Shown: positions 9,041 through 22,575 of the stretch, piece after piece | Layout of the letters: the number at the start of each line of letters is the position of its first letter | Position numbering within the stretch: position 1 is the stretch's first letter | Source: Candidatus Rhodoblastus alkanivorans | GTDB lineage: Bacteria; Pseudomonadota; Alphaproteobacteria; Rhizobiales; Beijerinckiaceae | Assembly: GCF_022760755.1 (NCBI RefSeq) | Contig: NZ_JAIVFP010000001.1 | Location: forward strand, 1,220,001-1,284,000 | Length of the DNA stretch: 64,000 bases | Direction: 5' to 3' | The notes under the pieces: model-generated | Databases searched by the model: none | What the model was told of the DNA's origin: nothing | The model's input: the letters and a program-made list of their open reading frames with translations, nothing else | Made by a program: the position numbers and the translations under genes

Positions 9041-10119
9041 TATCCGGCCCTCCTCTCGCCGCGCAGCCTAATGAAGTAATCGAGATTGCTTCTGAGCCGT
9101 TGGTTCCCGGGGTCGAGTTCGACGGCCTTTTGCCCCCAATCGGCAGCCTTGTCCATTACGTTGACATGCCAAGCGCCAATAGCGCCGAGATCGAACAATC
9201 GGAAACCCCAACATTGGCTGTCGTCCAGGTAGCTGTTGGTTCGGCGCGTCTTCTCAATGCCGTTGGCGCAGGCCCAGAATAGATTCAGCCAATCTGATTG
9301 GCCGTGCAGTTCTTCGGCGAGATCGAGCCAGATTTCCCGGCGGTGCGGCGCCTCAATCCTCGCCTTGTCGAGCCAGGACATCTTTTTATCCGGTTGCACC
9401 CGCGCGAGGTAGCGCATGGCCTCCGAGCGTTCTTCTCCCCAGGTGGCCGTCGGGAGGCTCAGATAACGTTGCAGGAGGGCGCCCGCTTCATCGCGCCGAT
9501 CCGCCCACATATATTCGCGACCGAGCCAAAAGCAGATTTGCGCATCTTCCGGCTCTTCCTTATGCGCAAGCTCCATCAGCGGCAGATATTGGCGGCGAGT
9601 CTCCTTGCCGCGGTCCTGGACTTCGCACATGACGATGTCGAGACATTCGCGAGTAACCTCTTCGTCGCCGGCGAAGACGAGCGCTTCGTGGACCGGCCGC
9701 TTGAAACGATAGCCCCACCTGGAGTGAAAATTCTTGGTCGGCCATCCCCGCAGGATTGTCGGGTCGTCTGGTTTCGAACGGTAGACGGTTCGGCAGTAGA
9801 GCGCGGTCGTGTCGGCCGTCCAGGCCGCTTCGAGCTTCGGCCGCCAGCCGGGTTCGAGAAACCGGTCCATATCCATGCTGCAGCAGATATCGACGTTCGC
9901 TGGAATCAGCGCCATGGCCGCATTGCGGGCGTCGTCGAAGCGCCATGGGCGGATGGCGATTCGGTGAACCGTCACGCCCGCCTTGGTGAGGCGTTCGACA
10001 GTGTCGTCGGTGCTGCCGGTGTCGACCACGATGCGATAATCGGCGTCCGTCGCCGAATTCGCCCAACGTTCCGCATGTGCGGCTTCATTAAGCGCAATCG
10101 TGTATACCGCCACCTTCAT
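9040..10119 (-). CDS. Family 2 glycosyltransferase with helical-repeat tail
   Basis: From the ATG at 10117-10119 (AGGAG seven bases upstream) this encodes 359 residues beginning MKVAVYTIALNEAAHAERW. Residues 1-200 are a GT-A/GT2 domain with the nucleotide-binding IVVDTGSTDDTVE segment and a metal-binding MDMDRF (DxD-like) motif. The remainder consists of TPR-like helices (AQICFWLGREYMWADRRDEA). The order resembles the N-terminal part of the giant protein encoded just upstream, so the two probably act on the same glycan. It sits 76 bases after the giant gene and is coupled by TAATG to the next gene. Confidence 0.82.
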   Translation of the reverse strand: MKVAVYTIALNEAAHAERWANSATDADYRIVVDTGSTDDTVERLTKAGVTVHRIAIRPWRFDDARNAAMALIPANVDICCSMDMDRFLEPGWRPKLEAAWTADTTALYCRTVYRSKPDDPTILRGWPTKNFHSRWGYRFKRPVHEALVFAGDEEVTRECLDIVMCEVQDRGKETRRQYLPLMELAHKEEPEDAQICFWLGREYMWADRRDEAGALLQRYLSLPTATWGEERSEAMRYLARVQPDKKMSWLDKARIEAPHRREIWLDLAEELHGQSDWLNLFWACANGIEKTRRTNSYLDDSQCWGFRLFDLGAIGAWHVNVMDKAADWGQKAVELDPGNQRLRSNLDYFIRLRGERRAG

Positions 10120-10195
10120 AGCAAGGCTCCTGATCGAAGTCGTCCATGGCGCTGGTTCGTTCCGTGGGCGAGCGCTCATTCCATTTCAGACACTC

Positions 10196-13100
10196 TTACC
10201 CCGCAAGCCCGGCGCCCCCGCGCTTGCGGATCGCCACGAGCCCACCCATCAGCTTTGCGCGGGAAAGCTCGTAATGGCTGTCGAAGAAAAGGATCTCCTG
10301 GAATTCCTGCGCCAAGGCGCTCACTCCCAGCGGATCGATCGATCGTGCGGCGCCATATTCCTGAATCTCCCGCAACAAAGTTTTGGTCAGCGTGATCTTC
10401 TGGAGATCCTCGCCAGGCGGCTGCCAATCAAGGTCCTCGATGAAGAACCATCCCCCCTCGGCGAGCAGAGGAAAAAACTCGAGCAAGGTGATTTGCTGGT
10501 CGTAAGATGCGTGGCTTCCGTCATCGATAATCACGTCGAAGGACTGCGGCTCGAGTTTCGCCGCGACCTCGCGCAGCGCTCCCGGCTTAGACTGGTCGCA
10601 GACGAAAGATGTGAACCGCGCATTGTTGAGCGCCGAGAAATCGGTCAGGTCAACGCCGACGACATGGGCGTAAGGGAAATAGGACTGCCAGAGGGCGACG
10701 GACGGGGTCTCAGTCTGTTTGCCACCGTGAATGCGGCAAAGCCCGATCTCCATCAGGCGCCGAAGCGAAAATCGTCTTGGCGAAAGCAGTTTATCATAGG
10801 CTCTCGAATAGAAGTGACGGTTGCCGGTGTGGCGGTTCTTGTCCGTATTGAAGCGGTCTGCGAGGTAGGTCAAACGCGGCAGGCGAACAAACGGGTCGGA
10901 CAATATGGAAATCAGCGCGTCGTCATCCTTGCGCGCTTCGGGATTGGTGCGGGCGTTCCATAGATGGACGCCGAACACGCGTTCGTCGTTCAGATAGTCC
11001 GCCAGTTGCGAAATTGGTTGTTTGAACTGGTCGATCTCCGTCCAGTCGATCGAATTGAAAAAGACCGGGCTGAAGACCGAATCGCGCAGTTCGGCGCCCG
11101 CGTCCGAGGCGATATAATCCGACAAGAGCTTGGGCCCGATGTCGCCGAACGCGGTTTCGCGCGAGGCGAAGAAGCGTTCGAGCGACATTTCGTAAAGATT
11201 GCGAAGATGTCGGCTGTAGCGCTTGGCGAAGATCACGTTGCCGCAAACGAAATGTTCGTTTTTGCTGCCGCTGCGCCACTGCAAGTTGAAGAAATGCTCG
11301 CCGCAAAACGGAAAGGGGCGCAGGAGGATGACGTCCGAGTCCATCCAAAGCCCGCCGTATTCATAGAGGACCGCGTATCGGAACACGTCGCTGAAATATC
11401 GGATTCCAGAGCCGACCATAATTTTTTCGAACAAGCTTCGGGGCACAATGTCGTCGGCAGACGACAATTCGACTCCGTGGGGCCGCAGGAATTCGAGCTT
11501 TTGCGGCGAATAGCTCCATACTTTGACCGGATGGCCCGCCGCGCGCATGGAGGCGGTCGCGGCGACGAGGCCGTCATGCCTCCCGCCGTCCGACTGGATT
11601 TCATAAAAGCAATGGATCTGCGGCAGGGCGGCGCCGTCGTCGGCGTCGAGAAACGAACTTATCCGCTCGTCGAACGCCCGCGACTGCTCCCGCCGGAGTT
11701 CTGGCGAGTCGGCGGAGAGGAGGAAAGGGGCAATCGAGAGGAATCTTTCTTCAACGGACGTCGTCGCGGCGCTTATCTCGGCTTTCCGCATCGTTCGATC
11801 GCTTTCAGCCTTGTTTGCCTCTATGCAAGGCGCCTGGGGGGGCAGTGTAGTTCGCGAGGGTCTAAAAGAAGCAGCGACAATCTTCTGATTGGCTTGTACA
11901 AACCTCTTCCTGATTTCGAGCTTCGATGGTGTTCCCGGATCACGAAACTCGATCGGCTCCGGTTCGCCATAATTAAAGTCCTTAAGCGGCACTTCAAGCC
12001 CGAAAGTTTCGACTATTTTGCGAAGTGTCGCGGGCAGATCATCCTTCATCTCTTCGTAGCTGATTGTAAGCGGCGTAATTGCGTTTCGAGCAAAAAAGAG
12101 ACGCCAAGCTGTGTTGTCAGCCGCGAACATCTCCATATCCCTCGCGATTTGGGCATTGTCGAAGAACTGCGGGTCCGTTACTCGGCTCGACGTGACCGTG
12201 CCGTCAAGCCCCCAACGTCCGGTAAGCATCGCAACACGATATGAGATTGCCTGCGCCAGCAGGTCTTCACGGTGAAGATATATGAAGTAAGCGTTTTGAA
12301 ACAGATCAAGACCTTCAGGATTGTTGAGGTAGCGTTCGAGTTGCCCCTGATGGATCTTGGCTGCGAAAATTCCGTTGACGGTTCGTCGTTTGAGCAGAAC
12401 CTCTATATATGCTCTGCGGACGGCACTGTCGGTTTCCAGCAGACGGCTGTTGCGAAGCTCGTCGACACCGAGTCGCGGACCAATGACTCTTGCATGCAAG
12501 TCATGGAAATATTCGTGGGGAACTCCGATTCCGCTATGGATCATCGCGCGGCATAACCAGAAGCTTCCCGTTCGCCCCGTAGTACAGATCAAGACCTTGC
12601 TGCGAGGCTCACAAAGAGGTTGGTCGAAGGCTTCGGAGCTGACGGCCAGTTCAGAAATAGCGGCTCGCTCGACATTCGCTCGGCTTTGTCGTGTTGCTGG
12701 CGCTTCGTATTTGGTCGTTCCGCGTTTGTTGGTCCCCGATTTGTCGAGCGCCAATCCTGACGTCGGCAGTGCTAGCTTGCACACCCCGTTGGTTCCCGTT
12801 GCCCCAGACGGCAACCGATCGGCATCGGCTAGCAGCATGCCCACGTCTTCTGCCTTAACAGTAGCGATCCACGCCTCACTGTCGTTGACGCCATAGGTGA
12901 TCATCAGGCGCTTTTCGTCGGGATGCCAGGCAAGCCCGGCGGCAAACTCGACGCCGCGCTTCTGGAAAAAGAACGGCCGGCTCACGCCGCGCAGCTTCAT
13001 TCCCTCGTCGAACCAGACGAAGCGGTGCCGGTAATGCCGCTGTCCGTCGCGGACGCGGGTCTCGTGCACAAGGGCCAGCCAACCGCCATCGAAGGCGATC

Positions 13101-14827
13101 AATTGCGAACCGCCGCGGAACTGGTCAGCCAGGATCGGCGGCGTCATCGAGACGACTATTCGCGCCTGATCGTCAATAACGCGAGTCGGATCGCAATCAT
13201 AGACGAACTCGAGAGCGTCGCCATCGACCCGCGGCATCCAGTTCTTCTCGTGCGTCTGCGGGCTTTCGGGGTGCAGCACCCTCCAGTCGGTGAGTCGGGT
13301 CGCGTCGCCCTGCTCGTCGATACGCGCCAAGACCTGCTCGCACCAGCCCTCCTTCGACATCTGTCGAACGCACGCGACGCCCCACAGATCGCCGCGCCAT
13401 GTGAAGAGCCGCATGTCTTCGAAGCCCAGCACTTTGGGCCAGACCGGTTCTGGCAGATCGACCGGATCGAGGATCTCAGCGGAACGCAAAGTCCGGAGGT
13501 CGACATCAAGCCGCAGCAGGAAGTTTCGAGTGTGCGGCGCCGAGCCGTCCTTGGCTACATATCGCCGGTCGTCGCCATCGGGGAACGCTGGATCGATCGT
13601 GTAATTGACCGCGCGCTGAACGAGAACGATCTCGTCACCGTTCCTCGCTATCGACGGGTTTGTCGGCAGCCATCCTTCGGGCGGCTTGAAGCCGATGGGC
13701 CGCGACGAAAACGACGGCAAGAGTTTTTCGGCCGGCTCAACATAAAAATGGAGGTTGGAAACGGCGAGATCGCGCGTCGCCTGCGGCGCGGCGCGGTCGA
13801 GCGCCAAACTGTCGCAGAGCTCGAAACCACGGCGCTTTCGCGCGGGATCGCGCGCATAATTCGCCGCGATCGAAAACTCCTCCCGCAAACCCGTCTGATA
13901 AACATTGTCTTCAATGAACAGAATATCTTCGTCGGGTCGCTTGATCGCGAGCCCTTCTTCCGAGAAGAGAATGCTCGCCGCGTTCATGCCCTTTTCGCGG
14001 TAGAACCGTGCGAGGTCGTAAAGCGGCTCGGCGCGCTGCGGACGCTGGTTAAACGCGGCAAGCGCCTGACGCAGGAAACCAGCCTCGTCGCCGAGCTTCC
14101 TCAGGCAGCGCGCCTCCTGGAGCCGCGCATACCACGCCTCTTCTTCCCAGCGGCCGCTCTCGGCGCGCTTGGCGTAAGCCTTGGCCGCTTCCGCGGTGCG
14201 TCCGGCGTCGCGATAGGACTGCGCGAGATAGAATAAATATCGCTGGTTTTCCGGCTCCTGTTTGAGCCCTGCCAGCAACAGCTTGATGTCGCGCTCAAAC
14301 TTGTCGACGCGGTTGGAGCCCGAGGCGTGGTCCTTATACCAGACTCCGCGCAGTTCCTTCACGCCGCCGGGCACGTCGAGATATTCGTGGGTGACCCCGT
14401 GATACCGTGCGCCGAGGTCGCGCCGGACCAGGCGCGTATTCCAGTAGGCGAGTCCGGAATGCGTTCGCTGCAACAGCCGATAGCCCGCCCCTTCCAATGT
14501 CGTGCGAAAATCCTTGTCTTCGACAACCAACTCCATGTCTGCGTCGGTTAGCAAGAGATAGTCGTACGTTAGGCTCGACCCGTACGCGCAGTCGAGCGCG
14601 GCGTTGCGGGCCTGTTCGAAGTTAACGAAAGGAAAGCTGTGCAACTCCCCCGGAATGTTGCGCTTGGCGAAGAACGACTCGATGAATTCCTGCGAGCCGT
14701 CGGTCGACCCGGTGTCACCGATCACCCAACACGAGACGTAGGGCGCGACGGCGCATAGACAGAGCTCGAGATTCGCAATCTCGTTCTTCACAATCATGTT
14801 AAGGCAAAGGATTTTCGGGCCTGTCAT
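10196..14827 (-). CDS. Giant multi-domain glycan-modifying protein (GT2-TPR-propeller-Stf0-GT-methyltransferase)
   Basis: 1543 residues from the ATG at 14825-14827 (GGAAG six bases upstream; a longer in-frame start at 14902 is unlikely). Approximate domains: 4-190 GT2 glycosyltransferase (LNMIVKNE, GDTGSTDGS, LTDADME); 200-320 TPR helices; 375-665 a five-bladed propeller resembling GH130 phosphorylases (LGFEDMRLF, EKNWMP); 740-955 a Stf0-type sulfotransferase with the phosphosulfate loop TTGRTGSFWL; 1065-1300 a DXD glycosyltransferase like GT32/capsular enzymes (SDVFRYAVLYEYGGLWMDSD); 1315-1535 a class I methyltransferase (LMEIGL, VIIDDGSHASY). Five catalytic-type modules in one cytoplasmic chain suggest assembly-line glycosylation, sulfation and methylation of one acceptor. 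The Stf0 part looks lower in GC than the rest, so it may have been acquired. Individual domain calls are good; the combined function is inference. Confidence 0.82.
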   Translation of the reverse strand: MTGPKILCLNMIVKNEIANLELCLCAVAPYVSCWVIGDTGSTDGSQEFIESFFAKRNIPGELHSFPFVNFEQARNAALDCAYGSSLTYDYLLLTDADMELVVEDKDFRTTLEGAGYRLLQRTHSGLAYWNTRLVRRDLGARYHGVTHEYLDVPGGVKELRGVWYKDHASGSNRVDKFERDIKLLLAGLKQEPENQRYLFYLAQSYRDAGRTAEAAKAYAKRAESGRWEEEAWYARLQEARCLRKLGDEAGFLRQALAAFNQRPQRAEPLYDLARFYREKGMNAASILFSEEGLAIKRPDEDILFIEDNVYQTGLREEFSIAANYARDPARKRRGFELCDSLALDRAAPQATRDLAVSNLHFYVEPAEKLLPSFSSRPIGFKPPEGWLPTNPSIARNGDEIVLVQRAVNYTIDPAFPDGDDRRYVAKDGSAPHTRNFLLRLDVDLRTLRSAEILDPVDLPEPVWPKVLGFEDMRLFTWRGDLWGVACVRQMSKEGWCEQVLARIDEQGDATRLTDWRVLHPESPQTHEKNWMPRVDGDALEFVYDCDPTRVIDDQARIVVSMTPPILADQFRGGSQLIAFDGGWLALVHETRVRDGQRHYRHRFVWFDEGMKLRGVSRPFFFQKRGVEFAAGLAWHPDEKRLMITYGVNDSEAWIATVKAEDVGMLLADADRLPSGATGTNGVCKLALPTSGLALDKSGTNKRGTTKYEAPATRQSRANVERAAISELAVSSEAFDQPLCEPRSKVLICTTGRTGSFWLCRAMIHSGIGVPHEYFHDLHARVIGPRLGVDELRNSRLLETDSAVRRAYIEVLLKRRTVNGIFAAKIHQGQLERYLNNPEGLDLFQNAYFIYLHREDLLAQAISYRVAMLTGRWGLDGTVTSSRVTDPQFFDNAQIARDMEMFAADNTAWRLFFARNAITPLTISYEEMKDDLPATLRKIVETFGLEVPLKDFNYGEPEPIEFRDPGTPSKLEIRKRFVQANQKIVAASFRPSRTTLPPQAPCIEANKAESDRTMRKAEISAATTSVEERFLSIAPFLLSADSPELRREQSRAFDERISSFLDADDGAALPQIHCFYEIQSDGGRHDGLVAATASMRAAGHPVKVWSYSPQKLEFLRPHGVELSSADDIVPRSLFEKIMVGSGIRYFSDVFRYAVLYEYGGLWMDSDVILLRPFPFCGEHFFNLQWRSGSKNEHFVCGNVIFAKRYSRHLRNLYEMSLERFFASRETAFGDIGPKLLSDYIASDAGAELRDSVFSPVFFNSIDWTEIDQFKQPISQLADYLNDERVFGVHLWNARTNPEARKDDDALISILSDPFVRLPRLTYLADRFNTDKNRHTGNRHFYSRAYDKLLSPRRFSLRRLMEIGLCRIHGGKQTETPSVALWQSYFPYAHVVGVDLTDFSALNNARFTSFVCDQSKPGALREVAAKLEPQSFDVIIDDGSHASYDQQITLLEFFPLLAEGGWFFIEDLDWQPPGEDLQKITLTKTLLREIQEYGAARSIDPLGVSALAQEFQEILFFDSHYELSRAKLMGGLVAIRKRGGAGLAG

Positions 14828-14853
14828 GAAAGTCTTCCGCGCTGGCTGACCAA

Positions 14854-15150
14854 TTATTCTGGCGCTCTCTCTGTGGGGCAGATCATAGGCGTTCGTGACC
14901 ACCTATCGTTACAACAGGAGCGGTTATAGGCGAAGTCGCGCCACGGTTCCTCAATCACCTCGCTCGGCATCTTGTTCCTGGCGAGCCAAGCGCGGATGAA
15001 CTGCCGGGTTCCGTCGGTCGAGCCGGTGTCCTCTATCAGTTCGTAATCGACCAGCGACCGCAGGCTGTCGAGGCAGCTCTCGATGACCGCGGTTTCGTTC
15101 TTGACGATCATGCACAGCCCGATCGTGGGAATGTGATCCGCATGTTTCAT
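14854..15150 (-). pseudogene. Truncated family 2 glycosyltransferase (5' fragment)
   Basis: From the ATG at 15148-15150 the frame encodes IPTIGLCMIVKNETAV and a clear TGSTDGTRQF segment, the first ~70 residues of a GT2 domain closely related to the start of the giant protein. After FAYNRS the similarity stops, and the remaining ~28 residues (from about 14938) look random. The metal-binding aspartates and the acceptor half are missing, so it cannot be an active transferase. It is probably the relic of a deletion that joined a second GT2 gene to the sequence ahead of the giant gene. Confidence 0.65.
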
Positions 15151-15464
15151 CAGGCTCAACCACTCATCCAATGTGCGTTTTCTGGTCTGACCTTAGCAGT
15201 TTTCGGCGCCGCCGGGATTCCGTTGCGTCCGGAAAGAGCATACATATTGTCGGGTCCGCGGGAAGGGACTTTGCGACCTCCCGAAAGGGGGATGGACGCA
15301 CATTTGAGGGGCGAAGGCCGCGCGACATAAGCCGCGGCGATGATGGAGCCGGGGTTTCTTGAGCGCCCACGAGCGCCACGATGGCTGGCGCATCCACTTT
15401 CGCAATCCTTGCGCGACTGGAACATGCGGTCATTCACTCTTGTATTCCGCCCGCCGGCTTCTAG
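15151..15464. other. Gene-free stretch between GT2 relic and IS1380 element
   Basis: About 310 bases hold several short overlapping frames, none with a recognisable product, codon pattern or ribosome site. The last four bases (CTAG, 15461-15464) are the left target duplication of the insertion sequence. This is probably the promoter side of the truncated GT2 gene. Confidence 0.4.
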
Positions 15465-17082
15465 CCGCAATTATGCACCGCTGTGAGGGATTTCGGGCTT
15501 GCGTCGGGTTTGGTTGGCTCTGGCGGGTTTGCCTCGACACGGGTCATTTTCTCCTGTGGCGATGCGGAGATGGGAGCGGTCGAGGCTTGAGGTTGACTGG
15601 ATAGGGTTGAGGTCGGGGCGCGCCGCCCCGTGGACCATGTGACGAGCCGCGGGATGCGTGTCAGCGCGAGTTTTCAGCACGTCCTGCCCGGGACACGCGG
15701 TCGGCAAGTGAACCTTGATCATGGTCTTCATCTCGACGACGCGGGCGGCGATTTTGATCAGGTGCAGGCGCAAAGTATCGAACTGGGCGACGCGCCAGAG
15801 CGAGCGTTTGGGCGTTGAGGCGCGCAGGCCCCACATCAGGCAGTACGCCCCGGCATGCAGAAAAAGCCGGAACTGGTTGGCGGTCGCCTTCGAGCACGAC
15901 GTGCGGTCGGCGGCCAGATGCGTCTTCCAGGATTTGATATGGTTTTCCGCTTGGCCGCGCCGGCAATAGACATCCTGGTAGAGACCGCGGGGGGTGCGCG
16001 TTTCCAGATTGGTGACGATGAAGCGCGTGTCGGGGCCGTCCACGCCGACTTCGACGCGCGCGACGATGCGCTCGACGCGGCTCCAACTCCGGGCGGCGTG
16101 CAGGAACTCTTTGAAGCGACGGACCTTGCCGTCCTTGAGCGCGGCGTCGAAGCGCTCTTTCGTACTCGCTTCCAGCGTTTTGACATGGGCGCGCAATGTC
16201 GGGGTCGGCGCGACGCCGAGAATGTAATCGAGGCCGTTGGCGCGACACCAATCGAGAACCTCGGGACAGCAATAATGGCTGTCGGCGCGAAACAGGATTT
16301 GCGTGCGCGGCCAAATGGCGCGCAGCGCGCGCAACAGGCGGCGCAGCAAGGCGCGGATCTCAACGCCCTTCGGGCGTTTGGCGGGGCGCAGAACCGCCGT
16401 GATGAAGCGGCCCTCGCCATCGAAAACGACGATCGGCTGGAAGCCGTATTCGTCATAATAGGCGTTGAACAACCGCAACTGCTGGCCGCCATGGACGGCG
16501 TCGAACGTGTCGTCGATGTCGAGCACGATGCGTTTGGGAACCTGCTTGAACGAGGCGCAATACAAATCGACCATGGCGCGGCCCATGCGCAGCAAGGCGC
16601 GGACGCCTGGCAGGTTCTCCAGCCGCGAGATCGTCGATTGCGAACACAGCTCGCGGTCGGAGGGGGCAAGGTCGTGCGCCATTTTGAAGACCGGATCGCC
16701 GCGCAGGCGATTGGCGTCGACGCCGTCCTCGTAGCCGGCGGCGATCATCAACAGGCGGAAACGAATGATGTCGGAAAGACTGTGCGTGATCTGGTCGGGA
16801 GCGCGCGGGTCGTCGATGCAAGCGGCCAAACGATCGGCGACGCGCAGCCGCTGCTCTACTTCTCGCAAGGCCAAGACGCCGCCGTCTGACGACTGCAAAC
16901 CACCATCGAATTTGGCCACAACGGACTTGCCGGCGACGGGTGACAGGCCAGGAAGTGGAAGTGTAGTCCCTTTATGGCGGATGTGGCCTCGCAGAAATGG
17001 CGTGGATTGGCTTCGACAACCGAATCCTACGATAGATCATATGCTTGAGCCATATCCGCCAGCCTGCGGTGCATAATTCAGG
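15465..17082 (-). mobile_element. IS1380-family insertion sequence, complete
   Basis: The element is 1618 bp. Its ends are inverted repeats CCGCAATTATGCACCGC (15465-15481) and, on the other strand, CCTGAATTATGCACCGC (17066-17082), 15 of 17 bases identical. The direct repeat CTAG (15461-15464 and 17083-17086) flanks both sides, the 4-bp duplication expected of this family. One transposase gene fills it. The intact ends, duplication and open frame suggest a fairly recent, possibly active insertion. Confidence 0.9.
15471..16919 (-). CDS. IS1380-family DDE transposase
   Basis: A 482-residue transposase. The N-terminus FDGGLQSSDGGVLALREVEQ and the VLDIDDTFDAVHGGQQ segment (first catalytic Asp region) are typical of IS1380 transposases, followed by FRADSHYCCPEVLDW and the YCRRGQAENHIKSWK region with the third acidic residue. 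The GTG at 16917-16919 is the first conventional start. Upstream in-frame sequence still reads like the family N-terminus (LPLPGLSPVAGKSVV), so translation may begin further upstream at a rarer codon near 16990. The TAA lies inside the left inverted repeat. Confidence 0.9.
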   Translation of the reverse strand: MAKFDGGLQSSDGGVLALREVEQRLRVADRLAACIDDPRAPDQITHSLSDIIRFRLLMIAAGYEDGVDANRLRGDPVFKMAHDLAPSDRELCSQSTISRLENLPGVRALLRMGRAMVDLYCASFKQVPKRIVLDIDDTFDAVHGGQQLRLFNAYYDEYGFQPIVVFDGEGRFITAVLRPAKRPKGVEIRALLRRLLRALRAIWPRTQILFRADSHYCCPEVLDWCRANGLDYILGVAPTPTLRAHVKTLEASTKERFDAALKDGKVRRFKEFLHAARSWSRVERIVARVEVGVDGPDTRFIVTNLETRTPRGLYQDVYCRRGQAENHIKSWKTHLAADRTSCSKATANQFRLFLHAGAYCLMWGLRASTPKRSLWRVAQFDTLRLHLIKIAARVVEMKTMIKVHLPTACPGQDVLKTRADTHPAARHMVHGAARPDLNPIQSTSSLDRSHLRIATGENDPCRGKPARANQTRRKPEIPHSGA

Positions 17083-17086
17083 CTAG

Positions 17087-17830
17087 TCAGCCCGCCGGCG
17101 CCCCGCGGCACCGAAGCTTCTGCCCCGGCGGGGCGGCGCAAACAGCCAAGCCAGCGATAAAAACGCGGCGCCTACAGCTTGGATTCAAACAGTTGCGCAT
17201 AATATACCTCTTTTGAGGTATATTATGCCTAATAATTTGCTAAATCGTCATCGCATCAAGATGTTATAAAATCATCCCGGATTTGTGAAGCTTCTACGCC
17301 TTGACTAAGGCGGAAATGCCGTGATTGGATACCGTCGCCCCACGTGTAAAGGTTTTGTTTAGGGAAGCAAGGTGCGTTTGCATGTTGATGAGGCCATCGT
17401 GTTCATGTTCGGCCATCATTGTTTTAAGTGCAGATCCCGCGCCACATTCGACGACGCGTTGGCGGAAGCGTGCGCTTTCGCCTGTTGCCTGCGCGATGGA
17501 GAGTCCGCCGGCGGGCGCGTCAGCTTAGGCGGCCTTAACGCGCTTACGCGGTCAAGCCTGCGAAGGCGACGTCGCAAGCCCGGCCCGGACAGGCCGGCCA
17601 TCGAAACGGCGGGCTGGATGGTTGCGGGCGCCAGCGCGCTGCTTCGTTTGCCGAATATTCGATCGTTATTGAGCCGCCCCCGAGTCTCCGAGGGCGGCCT
17701 CATATTCTTGCCGCCAATAGCAAATCGACGTTCCACCGAAAGCAGCAATCAGCTTCTGGTCCCCCAACCACCGCGAAGCCTCGGCTTGGCCGCCCGGCCC
17801 GCGGTGTCACGTTTCTGACGGGAGTGTGAA
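17087..17830. other. Long gene-free region upstream of DUF4347 genes
   Basis: No frame in this ~740-base region has convincing protein features; a 148-codon frame at 17372-17818 is arginine- and serine-rich with no recognisable domain. The region holds a perfect AT-rich hairpin at 17197-17228 and a GC-rich hairpin (GCCGCCC 17673-17679 with GGGCGGC 17692-17698) not followed by a T run. The promoter of the secretion locus probably lies here. Confidence 0.4.
17197..17228. repeat. Perfect AT-rich inverted repeat
   Basis: GCATAATATACCTC (17197-17210), a TTTT loop, then GAGGTATATTATGC (17215-17228): 14 perfectly paired bases. It sits about 600 bases upstream of the first DUF4347 gene. It could be a terminator-like hairpin, a regulator binding site or a mobile-element end; nothing nearby decides. 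Confidence 0.7.
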
Positions 17831-22445
<4,615 letters not shown>

Positions 22446-22575
22446 ACAGCTCTGACGTCCTCTGTGAGACGGAGCCTTGATGGCTCCGTCTCCGGTAATC
22501 CGCTCATCCGCCGGTTGACGGCGGGTGACGCCAGAGTGGCGGTCATGCGCCTTCGACAGTCATGGGGAAGCAATC

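Noticed and set aside
17372-17818. 148-codon frame ahead of the DUF4347 genes
   Set aside because: Arginine/serine/proline-rich with no domain, no ribosome site and overlapping frames of similar quality; treated as non-coding.
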